The position numbers and the translations under genes are program-made. Of a DNA stretch of 64,000 nucleotides, positions 26,811 to 35,038 are shown piece by piece (position 1 is the stretch's first letter; each line of letters begins with the position of its first letter). The DNA lies in the NCBI RefSeq assembly GCF_002933875.1, contig NZ_BFAV01000155.1, positions 1 to 64,000 of the forward strand. Direction: 5' to 3'. Below the pieces are notes generated by a model. It saw nothing but the letters and a program-made list of their open reading frames with translations. It was not told where the DNA came from and did not search any database. This DNA comes from Desulfocucumis palustris (GTDB lineage Bacteria; Bacillota; Desulfotomaculia; Desulfotomaculales; Desulfocucumaceae).

Positions 26811-27413
26811 ATGACAGAGGAACGTTACAAGACAAGATATAAAGCAGGCGATACGCCCTGGGATATTGGCAAACCTGATTTCAACCTTATTCAGGCTGTC
26901 TCCGGGATGGCGATAAAACCCTGTAAAGCACTGGATATCGGCTGCGGAACCGGGAACAATTCCATATGGCTTTCCCAAAAGGACTTTGAGGTGACAGGTA
27001 TTGACACCTCGGAGATTGCAATAAAGAAGGCTATGGAAGAAGCTTCAAAAGCTAATGTCAAATGTACCTTTATTGTGATTGACTTCCTGACAAACAAAAT
27101 TGAAGGGGCACCATACGGCTTTGCTTTTGATAGAGGCTGTTTTCACTCATTAAATTCGGATGAAAAACGGAAAAGCTTTGCTGAAAATGTAGCCGCCCAT
27201 TTGGAAAAAGACGGCCTGTGGCTTAGTATAATTGGCAACGCCGATGAACAGCGCAACAGACCGGGTCCACCTCAGCGTACTGCTAAAGATATTGTAAACT
27301 CTGTGGAGCCCTGCTTCGAAATCCTTTCGCTTGTTTCAGGCCATTTTGGCTCTAACAGTCCAAACCCGCCTAGAGCATGGGTTTGCTTAATGCGGAAAAG
27401 GCGTTCCGGGTAA
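26811..27413 (+). CDS. Class I SAM methyltransferase (TehB/thiopurine type)
   Basis: A 200-aa enzyme: TPWDIGKPDFNLIQ near residue 15, motif I ALDIGCGTGNNSIWLS, motif II VTGIDTSEIAI and FDRGCFHSL as motif IV. The TPWDxGxP opening marks the TehB/thiopurine-methyltransferase-like group, which methylates chalcogen, sulfur or other small compounds, often in detoxification. GGAGG is 12 nt before the ATG. It is convergent with the ABC-F gene and lies in the mosaic region. Confidence 0.75.
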   Translation: MTEERYKTRYKAGDTPWDIGKPDFNLIQAVSGMAIKPCKALDIGCGTGNNSIWLSQKDFEVTGIDTSEIAIKKAMEEASKANVKCTFIVIDFLTNKIEGAPYGFAFDRGCFHSLNSDEKRKSFAENVAAHLEKDGLWLSIIGNADEQRNRPGPPQRTAKDIVNSVEPCFEILSLVSGHFGSNSPNPPRAWVCLMRKRRSG

Positions 27414-27576
27414 ATTTTTAGCACACTATTAAGAAAATTGGCCATGTCTTATATATTTGCCGGGTTCCCCTGGCTGCCGGCGGAAATAGTTCAAGTACCC
27501 CTGAAAAACTAAAACCCGCAGGTTCAACCCCCGTCCCTTTTGGCTGCGGCAAAAATCACAATAAGCGTTATAATAT

Positions 27577-27609
27577 AGAAAACCTCGGAGGGCGCACCCG
27601 AGGTTTTCT
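27577..27609. terminator. Terminator between methyltransferase and ABC-F genes
   Basis: A 12-bp perfect stem AGAAAACCTCGG/CCGAGGTTTTCT with a 9-nt loop. The A/T ends make it usable in both directions for the convergent genes. Confidence 0.85.
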
Positions 27610-27632
27610 ACCATATCCGTATCCGTGAGAGT

Positions 27633-29468
27633 TCACTTAAGTCGGCTATCAGTCCTCAACTTGTCCAATTCCACCTTTATTTCTTGGATATCGGCATAGA
27701 AGGCTTTTCTATCATCCTCTCTTTCCGGCTCTTCCCCGGCCATCAGTTGGGCCAGTTTCAAGTGCAGGGAGAGCATCCGGTCTTCTATTCGGCGGTCAGC
27801 AGGCCGGCTGGTTCGCTTATGAAAGTAATTTTCAAACTCTTCAAAATTACCGGGGTAATATTCCACCTGACCTTCATTTAGAATGGCAACCCGGTTGGAA
27901 ACCTTTCTTAGTAAATATCGATCATGAGAAACAACCACCAGGGCACCCGGATAACGGATAAGGGCTTCCTCAATTTGCTCCCGGGTGGAAACGTCCAGAT
28001 AGTTTGTGGGTTCATCCAATACCATCAGGTTGGCCTCAGAAAAATAAAGGATGACAAAGGCTACCCGGCAACGTTCTCCCATACTGAGGGTACTGATTTT
28101 ACGAAATACTTCATCCTGCCGAAAGAAAAAACCCGCCAGAATGTTCCGTGCCTCCCGTTGCGTCATCCCCGGCAGACGGAGCAGACTGTCCAGGATAGTA
28201 TCTTCACTATTCAGGTTATCCAGTTCCTGGGCGAAGTAACCGATTTTTAATCTTGGATGATGGATGACCGCGCCTGACCGGGGCTGAAGCTTTCCAGACA
28301 ACAGTTTCAGGAGTGTCGTTTTACCGCTTCCGTTCGGACCCGCCACTGCCAGCCGGTCACCCCTGGAGATGGTTATATTCACCCCCTGGAATACCGACTT
28401 ATGCCCATAAGAGAACTCCATATCTTCTATTCGCACAAGCTGGCGGGCTTCCAAAACATTTTCTTTAAAGTGAACGTGTACGCCGGGGAGATCTTTTGGC
28501 TTTTCAACCTGTTCCTTTTCCAACCGTTCCAGTGCTTTTTCCTTTGCTCTAAAACGGGTCCGGTTTTTTTCAGCCTTTTTCTTGTAAAAGGGATTCCGCT
28601 CCCCCGCTGCCTCGTGGGCCTTCCCAAACCATTCCCTGTAACGGGAAATTGCTTCTTCAAGTTTCTTTTTATCCTGCTGTTGTTTTTTATAAAGGGAGTC
28701 CTGTTCCCTTCGCTCATGTTCCCTTTCCCGAAGAAAATTCGTGTATCCACCCGGGTATGTTTTGGTTCCTGTTGATGTAAGCTCCACCGTTTTATCTGCT
28801 ACCCGATCGATAAACTCCCGGTCGTGCGACACAAACAGAACAGTGCCGTGGTACGTTTGGACCCAGCAGGTTAGCCAGTCCAGCGTCTCCATATCCAGGT
28901 GGTTGGTAGGTTCATCCATGAGCAGAAATGAAGGGTTCCCCGCCATTACCCGGGCCAACTGAGCCTTTGTTTTCTGCCCCCCGCTTATTTCCCGGTACAA
29001 AACATCCCCTGAAATGGTAAACCGGCCAAGGATAGCTTCCACCTCATACTCCCATTCATATCCCCCTAAGGATTGATAACGTTCCTGGGCGGTACTGTAA
29101 CGTTCAAGGGCACTGCTCAGTTCTTCCCCTTTTTCATATTCCAATATGCCCTCCAACAGGTTCAATTCCTTTTTCAGCCGGTATAAAACCGAATGCCCCG
29201 ATTGAATAAATTCCCGTATTGTCAAGGTATCCGGGACCATTAAATGCTGTTCGATAATCCCCCATGCCTTCACGGGCAAGCGGCGAAAAATTTTTCCCCC
29301 GTCTGGAGAAACCTGGTCCAACAGGCACCCCAGGAGTGTGGTTTTTCCCACCCCGTTTCGTCCCAGCAGGGCAATACGTTCTCTTTGATTTATTTCAAGA
29401 TTAACATTTTCGAATATCTGCTTTCCATTCCAATCCTTTTTGAGCCCTTCAACTTTCAATATCAACAT
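27633..29468 (-). CDS. ABC-F ATPase (ribosome-protection type)
   Basis: An ABC-F protein of 611 aa with two nucleotide-binding domains and no membrane part. NBD1 has GRNGVGKTT, ISGGQKTKAQLA and LLMDEPTNHLD; NBD2 has GPNGSGKTT, LSMGERCRVAF and LMVLDEPTNYLD. The linker between them (about 230-320) is long and very basic/charged, as in antibiotic-resistance ABC-Fs of the Vga/Lsa/Msr group that displace drugs from the ribosome. Housekeeping EttA/Uup types are the alternative. ATG 29468 follows GGGGGG; the frame upstream is open but has no site. A hairpin with T7 just ahead suggests attenuation. Confidence 0.82.
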   Translation of the reverse strand: MLILKVEGLKKDWNGKQIFENVNLEINQRERIALLGRNGVGKTTLLGCLLDQVSPDGGKIFRRLPVKAWGIIEQHLMVPDTLTIREFIQSGHSVLYRLKKELNLLEGILEYEKGEELSSALERYSTAQERYQSLGGYEWEYEVEAILGRFTISGDVLYREISGGQKTKAQLARVMAGNPSFLLMDEPTNHLDMETLDWLTCWVQTYHGTVLFVSHDREFIDRVADKTVELTSTGTKTYPGGYTNFLREREHERREQDSLYKKQQQDKKKLEEAISRYREWFGKAHEAAGERNPFYKKKAEKNRTRFRAKEKALERLEKEQVEKPKDLPGVHVHFKENVLEARQLVRIEDMEFSYGHKSVFQGVNITISRGDRLAVAGPNGSGKTTLLKLLSGKLQPRSGAVIHHPRLKIGYFAQELDNLNSEDTILDSLLRLPGMTQREARNILAGFFFRQDEVFRKISTLSMGERCRVAFVILYFSEANLMVLDEPTNYLDVSTREQIEEALIRYPGALVVVSHDRYLLRKVSNRVAILNEGQVEYYPGNFEEFENYFHKRTSRPADRRIEDRMLSLHLKLAQLMAGEEPEREDDRKAFYADIQEIKVELDKLRTDSRLK

Positions 29469-29469
29469 A

Positions 29470-29745
29470 AAAAAACCCCCCGCATCCTTATTTTGCAAAT
29501 AAAAAAACAGGCTCCTGCCTGCAAGGATACGAAGAGTCGATATAGCCAAGTGGTTAAAGCCCCATAACACAAATAACCTGTGTGTTATTATGGAATGCCT
29601 CATGATTAAAATATTTTTCTTCACCAGAGGATTAAAAAAAGGCACATTTATCCCGACCACTGCACCCGCAGACAGATTCCAGGCAACCATATCCAATTTG
29701 GTTACGGACTTACCGGTCGGAACGCATGTCTATTTTTTATACCTC
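29470..29745 (-). promoter_or_regulatory. Structured leader of the ABC-F gene (candidate attenuator)
   Basis: On the minus strand a hairpin CAGGC/GCCTG (29508-29521) is followed by TTTTTTT, only about 35 nt before the start codon: an intrinsic-terminator shape. ATCCTTGCA upstream can pair instead with TGCAA and AAGGAT next to the ribosome site, offering an alternative fold. Further up, ATAACACA/TGTGTTAT forms another hairpin, and a GGAGG at about 29745 precedes a tiny frame MRSDR-stop. This is the layout of antibiotic-induced attenuation seen for other ABC-F genes. Confidence 0.5.
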
Positions 29746-29822
29746 CAGCTTTTTTCATAATATATTTTAGTAGTTTTTTCTTAAAAAGTCCACACTGTAA
29801 TCGCTGTCCCTCTTTACATTTT

Positions 29823-30071
29823 TTAACACATCATAATAGAATATATGTATGAATCATTATAAACTAATACAGAATTGGAAGTAAATGCCATATAAATATT
29901 AATTACTGGTTCCCCAGCATGGCTACATTTTTCAAAACAACTATCCCCTGCCAAGTGACCAAAATTATCATTGTATTTTTTAAAATAATCTATATCGATC
30001 ATCAATAGAGCCAATTCCTTTTTATTCCGAATAGCCTGGCTCCACTCAGGCTGTGCAATGAAATAAGGAAT
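29823..30071 (-). pseudogene. GGDEF-domain fragment (N-terminal part)
   Basis: The frame includes [18 protein letters not shown] and [19 protein letters not shown], the unmistakable beginning of a diguanylate-cyclase GGDEF domain. It then loses resemblance and ends at 29823 without the GGDEF motif. There is no start codon or ribosome site; a TAG lies just before. The matching C-terminal part of a GGDEF domain occurs 90 bp away on the other strand. Confidence 0.75.
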
Positions 30072-30161
30072 CTAAATATTAAACACCCACTTTCACCCTA
30101 CAATTACCTGACAATCAGTATTGGTATAGCATGCCGAAAACCTAACCATGAAGAATTGCCG

Positions 30162-30233
30162 ATATCCATCATCACTGCTGCGGACGACGCCCTATACCGG
30201 GCAAAACGGGCTGGCCGGAACAGATTTATTTAG
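30162..30233 (+). pseudogene. GGDEF-domain fragment (C-terminal end)
   Basis: Twenty-three codons on the plus strand read ITAADDALYRAKRAGRNRF and stop at TAG, the canonical last helix of a GGDEF domain. No upstream coding part exists on this strand. An 11-bp terminator hairpin follows at once, as at the end of a real gene. Confidence 0.75.
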
Positions 30234-30243
30234 GAGTGAAGCA

Positions 30244-30275
30244 GAAAGCAGGGGGACGTTCCCCTGCTTTCTTAT
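30244..30275 (+). terminator. Terminator after the GGDEF tail
   Basis: GAAAGCAGGGG/CCCCTGCTTTC, 11 bp, 6-nt loop, followed by TTAT; the preceding GGDEF remnant ends 11 bp before it. Confidence 0.7.
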
Positions 30276-30660
30276 GCAATAATCATTGTCCAGTAATTGA
30301 CTTAGAATTCGCTGACCGCTCGACTAGTATATAAATACTGGAAACTTCCGCGTCACCAACTTTATCCGGAACCTGCCCACGTTCCGGCCACTCCGGTGAG
30401 TGGTTATTCCTCAATAACATTTGGCCGGAGGAGAAGCGGTTTCCTCTACAGGATTCCTTTTGTCCATAGTTATTGGTTCTTCAGTAATGCCTCCAGCTTA
30501 TAACCCGGAAGTTACACAATTGGCGTAATCCTTATGCCCCCTATTTCCACCTATTTGGGTGATTTACCCACGTCACCGGACGAAGTAATATTTAGACAGA
30601 ACTTTTTTTCCTTTAATTTGGACAACCATTTAACTCTGCCAGTTTACATGGCAAATTGAA
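30276..30660. other. Intergenic stretch, no gene recognised
   Basis: About 385 bp. Both strands have only short frames. One of 45 codons on the minus strand (about 30290-30427) lacks a ribosome site and resembles nothing I know. Some short inverted repeats (CCGGAAC, GTTCCGG) are present near 30369 and 30383. Confidence 0.5.
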
Positions 30661-30683
30661 TTTATAAAAAAGAGGTGCGAATT

Positions 30684-31130
30684 ATGGACTATGACGAGGT
30701 ATTAAAACAACTATCGCCATGTGGGCTTGACTGCGGCCGGTGTGCCGATTATGAAAATGGAGAAATAAGAAAACTTAGTGCAAAACTATTGCAAGCCCTT
30801 GGTAAAAACTACAACATAGTGGCAAAAATGAAATCCGACAAAAATCCCATATTTAAGAATTACTCAAATTTTAAAGAAATATTGAGTTCTTTCTCGCAGG
30901 CTTCATGCACTGGATGCAGGGGAGAAAACGATCTTTGCCCGATTCAGTGTACCGCAAAAATCTGTAACAGGGAGAAGGGCATAGATTTTTGTTTTCAATG
31001 TACCGATTATCCCTGCGATAAACAGTTTAGCGGGAAGCTTAAAGAGCTATGGATAACAATAAATAACCGCATGAAAGAAATTGGAGTAGTGGAATATTAC
31101 TTTGAGCAGGTTAAGTTGCCAAGGTATTGA
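30684..31130 (+). CDS. DUF3795 cysteine-rich protein
   Basis: A 148-aa cytoplasmic protein with many cysteines in pairs: SPCGLDCGRC near the start, CTGCRG and LCPIQC in the middle, and DFCFQCTDYPC near residue 110. This is the DUF3795 pattern, probably a metal-binding fold, function unknown. ATG 30684 has AGAGGTG 6 nt ahead; an in-frame GTG at 30675 overlaps that site. A strong terminator follows. Confidence 0.75.
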   Translation: MDYDEVLKQLSPCGLDCGRCADYENGEIRKLSAKLLQALGKNYNIVAKMKSDKNPIFKNYSNFKEILSSFSQASCTGCRGENDLCPIQCTAKICNREKGIDFCFQCTDYPCDKQFSGKLKELWITINNRMKEIGVVEYYFEQVKLPRY

Positions 31131-31179
31131 TATTAATTTTGAATACCCCAAAATTTCACCTGAAAAAAATATAAACAAA

Positions 31180-31217
31180 AACCCCGGGGTTCAGTTCATT
31201 CCCCGGGGCTTTTATTT
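31180..31217 (+). terminator. Terminator after the DUF3795 gene
   Basis: ACCCCGGGG and CCCCGGGG around an 11-nt loop, then CTTTTATTT. Confidence 0.8.
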
Positions 31218-31317
31218 CCCAAAAGTCACCTTAATCAGGCGACTTGGATGTTGTGATCAGGTGATGGTATTTAGTTGTTCCCGTACCCGGGAATTTCTTT
31301 ACACCGGGATTAAACTG

Positions 31318-31743
31318 CTAATTCGTTGCATTAACAGAATTGCTGCCAGCTCCATTACCGTCCCTGCCGGGACCGGGGCCATGCCCGCCGGGGCCGCCAA
31401 AGCCCATACCAAATCCCATAATCCCGTAATCTTCACCGGATTCGATTCTTTCGATCATTTGCTCGGCCTGTTCCTGTGTAATAGTGCCTGCCTCCACGGC
31501 TTCATCAATCATTTCCAATTGGGTAGCCTCCAGGGCTTCCTTTACCTGGTCCTCAGTAACGCCAAGATTGGTGGCAAATTTTGATATAAGGCTATCATAA
31601 TTAGCTTTTATGGCACTCATATCCGGTTTTTCCGGTCTGTCAGCCGCCTGGCCGGTATCGGCAAAGGCAATGCCGGACATAGCCCCCGCAAAAATAACCA
31701 TGGCCAAAAGAATTGCTCCGATGCGCGATTTCTTTGATTTCAA
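31318..31743 (-). CDS. DUF2680-like secreted protein (paralog 1)
   Basis: A signal peptide (KSKKSRIGAILLAMVIF to about residue 28) leads to a short helical domain with LGVTEDQVKEALEAT and AGTITQEQAEQMIERIE, the DUF2680 helix pattern, and a Gly/Pro/His-rich tail (about 105-135). I place the start at TTG 31743: AGGAGG is 9 nt upstream and it then aligns with the second paralog's TTG start; the ATG at 31749 is too close. Likely exported. The shared promoter motif with the paralog at 38 kb suggests co-regulation. Function unknown; a metal- or wall-stress role is only a guess. Confidence 0.72.
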   Translation of the reverse strand: MKSKKSRIGAILLAMVIFAGAMSGIAFADTGQAADRPEKPDMSAIKANYDSLISKFATNLGVTEDQVKEALEATQLEMIDEAVEAGTITQEQAEQMIERIESGEDYGIMGFGMGFGGPGGHGPGPGRDGNGAGSNSVNATN

Positions 31744-31782
31744 AATCATGCTCCTCCTTATGTATTGTTTTTATTTTAAATG

Positions 31783-31807
31783 CGGTGCACCGATTAATGT
31801 AATAATA
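31783..31807 (-). promoter_or_regulatory. Shared promoter motif: -10 box plus CGGTGCACCG palindrome (copy 1)
   Basis: On the minus strand TATTAT (31802-31807), then exactly 9 nt, then the perfect palindrome CGGTGCACCG (31783-31792). The same order and the same 9-nt gap precede the second DUF2680 gene at 38.6 kb. The palindrome would fall at about +3 of the transcript, so it could be an operator or the base of an RNA hairpin. Confidence 0.6.
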
Positions 31808-31809
31808 AG

Positions 31810-31875
31810 GCAATAAACTGAAAACAACCTGAGGACTAACTTAAAACAACCTGTAAACAAGCTGAAAATAAGCTG
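31810..31875 (-). repeat. Tandem array of six 11-bp units upstream of the DUF2680 promoter
   Basis: Six consecutive 11-bp units on the plus strand: GCAATAAACTG, AAAACAACCTG, AGGACTAACTT, AAAACAACCTG, TAAACAAGCTG, AAAATAAGCTG. Units 2 and 4 are identical and five of six end in CTG. The array begins 2 bp upstream of the -10 box and covers where a -35 would be. Direct repeats with 11-bp period are the usual binding pattern of OmpR/PhoB-family activators. Confidence 0.7.
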
Positions 31876-32061
31876 TAAATTAAATACCCCGCCCCCAATA
31901 TATAGGCCATTTAATTTTATTTTTTGCAGGAAAAATTCCTCTCCCGGCGCGCCGCGCGCCTTAAAGATACTGTGGCGATTTTACGCGCCAAATGCGATAA
32001 AAAAGTAACGCTTTCCACCCATTTCCCATATTATGTCAGTAAAAACAAAGGGGGTTTTCTT

Positions 32062-32190
32062 ATGGGCTACGGTTATGGCGGCGACTGCGGCGGCGGCGGC
32101 TACGGATATCCTTATTTTGATGGAAGCTTTATTCTTTTCCTAATACTCATACTACTGGTCTTCTCGATGCCTTATTGCGGCGGGTGTTAG
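32062..32190 (+). CDS. YjcZ-like small Gly-rich membrane protein, 42 aa
   Basis: A tiny protein opening MGYGYGGDCGGGGYGYP, followed by one hydrophobic helix (SFILFLILILLVFS) and a YCGGC end. This is the layout of the YjcZ/YhcI-like sporulation-associated micro-proteins of Firmicutes. ATG 32062 has AAAGGGGG 7 nt upstream; the longer open frame from 31924 has no such site. A good terminator follows. It is divergent from the DUF2680 gene and shares the intergenic region with the 11-bp array. Confidence 0.72.
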   Translation: MGYGYGGDCGGGGYGYPYFDGSFILFLILILLVFSMPYCGGC

Positions 32191-32206
32191 AAAAAATAAA
32201 TAAAAA

Positions 32207-32245
32207 CCCCCTGGGTTTAGGTAACTAGACCCGGGGGGCTTTTAT
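32207..32245 (+). terminator. Terminator after the YjcZ-like gene
   Basis: CCCCCTGGGT/ACCCGGGGGG (one G:T pair), 12-nt loop, followed by CTTTTAT. Confidence 0.85.
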
Positions 32246-32303
32246 GCCTTGACAAAACATATAATCACTTTACCGTCCGCCAGTTAAACGGTCTGTGAAA
32301 ATG

Positions 32304-32326
32304 GAAAGCGGGGGGCGCTAAGCCCC
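32304..32326 (-). terminator. Weak hairpin after the GGDEF/HD-GYP gene
   Basis: GGGGC/GCCCC stem with a 5-nt loop just past the stop codon; the T-run downstream on the minus strand is interrupted (CGCTTTCC). Confidence 0.4.
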
Positions 32327-32327
32327 T

Positions 32328-33971
32328 TTAAAAATGCTGTAATAGTCTGTTCGCATTGTCTAAAAACAACCGTACAAGCTCCGGATCAAACTGGGAGCCG
32401 CTACCCTTTTCAATCTCCTTCAGGGCTTCCTTCCTACTGACCGCCTGCCTGTATGGATGGTCATGGGTAATAACATCATAAACGTCCACAATGGCAAGCA
32501 GGCGTGCCGGCAAAGGGATTTCTTCACCCCGCAATCCCAGGGGATAACCTTGCCCGTCCCAGCGCTCATGGAGCCCTAAAATAGCTTCCGCCACCGCGGT
32601 TTCCCCAATGGATTGAGCCATGCGAAATCCTATCTCACTATGGCCTTGCATAATTTCCCACTCTCCCGCAGACAAAGGACCGGGCTTCCCCAGAATTTCC
32701 CCGGGTATGGCCACTTTACCTATATCATGCAGTGCGGCCAGCAAGTTTAAATTTCGCATCTGAACCGATTTAGCCTTAAATCCTAAATATTTGGCAAAAT
32801 TGACGGCTAAAATTTTAATCCTTTCAATATGCCCCCTGTCTTCAAAACACCTGTCATATAGGATTTCTTCCATGCTCATAATTATCTTCCGGCGAACTTT
32901 TTGACTTTCCAGCAGCTTATTGTTGTACATCACTTTTTCGGCTATTTTAAACAGCTCGGATATACCGCTGCCCGGACTGTGCTGTGTGGCCGACCCCAGC
33001 GCCACACTCAATTCAATGGGCATATCCTTAACCTGCCCACAGGCCGCCTTAATCCTCCGGCAAACCTTGGCGCATGCATTTTCGTCAGTACCCGGCAATA
33101 AAATTAAAAACTCATCACCGCCCCAGCGGGCAACTATATCCTTTTTCCTGCAGCAATCCAGAAATACCCGGGCCAGTTTTACCAGCAACAGGTCTCCCTG
33201 CAGATGCCCAAAGACATCATTTATTAATTTTAGTCCGTTTAAATCGGCCATAATGACACTGAGGGGTAAATTTTCTCCGGTTTGCATTTGGGATGTCCAT
33301 AATTCAATATAAGCACGGTTGTAAAGCGATGTGAGCTTGTCATGGCAGCTCAGATAAGCCACCTGCTCCTCCGCTTTATATTTATCCGAAACATCCGTGA
33401 TAATAAGCATGATTTGGGTCTCAAGCCCATTTTCATCCGGCGGGATTAATTTGTATTCAATTGTCAGGTAACTTTCGTTAATTTTAACCAATCCCGGCAG
33501 CTTGTCCAGATACAATCGTTGCAGTGTCTCGTTTTCTGTTTGCCAGACAGCCTTTAACCCGCCGGCCAAAAGTTCATTTTGCTGGAAATCGTCACCGGCC
33601 AGCAATGATAAAATATTTGCCTTACCTATTCTCCTGCCGAAAATACGTATACACTCGGCGCTATATTCACTTTTAACAGTCAGATCCTTCCCAAAGCAGA
33701 GAAATCCCTGGCCGGCATTGTCCAGCAAATTTTTTATTTCTTTCTCCCGCCTGAACAAATTTTTAGTCTGGATATCATTAATTCTAAATATCTTCCTGGT
33801 TAGATCAAGCAGTTTTTTATAATTCATGACAAGGGATTTATAGTTGGATAATAGTTCACCCTCCGTTAACCCGCCCGCTTCAATTTCCGCCATGGCGGTT
33901 TCTAAAATATTTAGTTCTTTTTCAAACAATTTCTTCTCAGAATCACAATCTATCATCAATTTATCCTTCAA
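32328..33971 (-). CDS. Cytoplasmic GGDEF plus HD-GYP c-di-GMP protein
   Basis: A 547-aa protein without membrane segments. An N-terminal helical module (about 15-80) contains YKSLVMNYKKLLDLTRKI, followed by a PAS-like region (85-200), a GGDEF domain with intact WGGDEF (283-288) and the RKKD inhibition site five residues before it, and an HD-GYP domain with HDIGK (415-419) and LHERWDGQGYP (467-477). It may both make and degrade c-di-GMP. In the last motif Leu replaces the usual first His. The helical module recurs in the soluble kinase encoded divergently at 35 kb. A hairpin with T-run lies in its leader. Confidence 0.88.
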   Translation of the reverse strand: MKDKLMIDCDSEKKLFEKELNILETAMAEIEAGGLTEGELLSNYKSLVMNYKKLLDLTRKIFRINDIQTKNLFRREKEIKNLLDNAGQGFLCFGKDLTVKSEYSAECIRIFGRRIGKANILSLLAGDDFQQNELLAGGLKAVWQTENETLQRLYLDKLPGLVKINESYLTIEYKLIPPDENGLETQIMLIITDVSDKYKAEEQVAYLSCHDKLTSLYNRAYIELWTSQMQTGENLPLSVIMADLNGLKLINDVFGHLQGDLLLVKLARVFLDCCRKKDIVARWGGDEFLILLPGTDENACAKVCRRIKAACGQVKDMPIELSVALGSATQHSPGSGISELFKIAEKVMYNNKLLESQKVRRKIIMSMEEILYDRCFEDRGHIERIKILAVNFAKYLGFKAKSVQMRNLNLLAALHDIGKVAIPGEILGKPGPLSAGEWEIMQGHSEIGFRMAQSIGETAVAEAILGLHERWDGQGYPLGLRGEEIPLPARLLAIVDVYDVITHDHPYRQAVSRKEALKEIEKGSGSQFDPELVRLFLDNANRLLQHF

Positions 33972-34041
33972 TCATTTATTTCAGAATATAGAAGCCTAAA
34001 CTTAATTACAACTCTTTTTTTGCGTATAAATACCGGTGCTG

Positions 34042-34066
34042 AAAAAGACAGGCAGCCGTCTTTTTT
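34042..34066 (-). terminator. Hairpin with T-run in the leader of the GGDEF/HD-GYP gene
   Basis: AAAAAGAC/GTCTTTTT around an 8-nt loop, 70 bp upstream of the minus-strand start. Both strands have a T-run. The region lies between divergent genes, where a terminator is unexpected, so it may attenuate the minus-strand transcript or end a small RNA. Confidence 0.45.
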
Positions 34067-34246
34067 AAATTAATAACATTATAATCCGTACAATGCGTCA
34101 GCTATTTAAAATATATTACAGGAAATTAAATTCTTCTTAAAATTACTCCGGGGCACCTGTTGAAAAAAAAGATTAAATTTAAGAAGGAAAAGAGCATTAA
34201 TAAATGAAATTAAAATATCAAATATTGTTGAAAAGTGGGGAAGCAC

Positions 34247-34957
34247 ATGCCCGGCAATAAAGTTATGGTTGTGGAGGATGAGCTGGAAATCAGGAATCTT
34301 CTAAAGCTGTACCTCAATAAAAAGGGTTACCACGTTGTGCTGGCTGAAGATGGTAATGAGGCGCTGCGTCTTTTCGAATATGAACAGCCGGACCTGATCA
34401 TATTAGATATTCTTCTGCCCCAATTAAATGGTTATCAGGTTTGCCAGGAATTAAGAAAGTACTCAAACGTGCCTATTTTATTTATTAGCTGCAAGAAGGA
34501 CTCCGAAGACATTATTCAGGGACTCCATTTGGGGGGAGACGACTACATTACCAAACCCTTCGACCCCAATGTTCTGGTGGCCAGGGTCGAGGCCAAGCTC
34601 CGCCGGGCTCCGATTTTCCGGCGCACCTCAACATTTCAGGAGACACCGAAAAAAGATGTTTTAACCTGCGGCAACCTGGAAATTAATTTATCAAACTATC
34701 AGGTTCTGGTGGATGGAAACCCCATTCCTCTTTCGGCCAAAGAGTTTCAGCTTTTGTTTTTTTTGGCGCAGCACCCTGACCAGGTTTTTACATCAGAAGA
34801 CTTGTACAAAAAAATTTGGGGTTATGACTGCGCCGGAGACGTTAGGACCGTAATGACCCATGTCAGCAATATCAGGAAGAAAATCAAGTCCAGCCATTCA
34901 AACAAGGAATTTATCAAAAATATCCGGGGCATCGGTTACAAATTTGACGGTGAATAG
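34247..34957 (+). CDS. OmpR/PhoB-family response regulator
   Basis: A 236-aa transcription factor. The receiver domain has the acidic pocket (VVEDE), phospho-acceptor Asp54 in LIILDILLP, and the KPF lysine. The C-terminal winged helix contains LSAKEFQLLFFLAQHP and MTHVSNIRKKIK and ends IRGIGYKF. ATG 34247 has GGGG ahead; GTG 34235 is the alternative. It leads a plus-strand set with a soluble kinase (82 bp gap) and a PP2C phosphatase. It is the nearest candidate regulator for the 11-bp arrays. Confidence 0.88.
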   Translation: MPGNKVMVVEDELEIRNLLKLYLNKKGYHVVLAEDGNEALRLFEYEQPDLIILDILLPQLNGYQVCQELRKYSNVPILFISCKKDSEDIIQGLHLGGDDYITKPFDPNVLVARVEAKLRRAPIFRRTSTFQETPKKDVLTCGNLEINLSNYQVLVDGNPIPLSAKEFQLLFFLAQHPDQVFTSEDLYKKIWGYDCAGDVRTVMTHVSNIRKKIKSSHSNKEFIKNIRGIGYKFDGE

Positions 34958-35038
34958 TTCAGTTATGGTAAATAAAATAACATTATTCCCGGGAAAAGAA
35001 TAGTACTTTTGTCAAAATGAAAGGCGGCTAATTATCCA

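Noticed and set aside
29536-29565. tRNA-like 5' half (GATATAGCCAAGTGGTTAA) on the plus strand
   Set aside because: No anticodon stem, T-arm or acceptor partner follows; it lies in the ABC-F leader and is probably chance or a degraded scrap.
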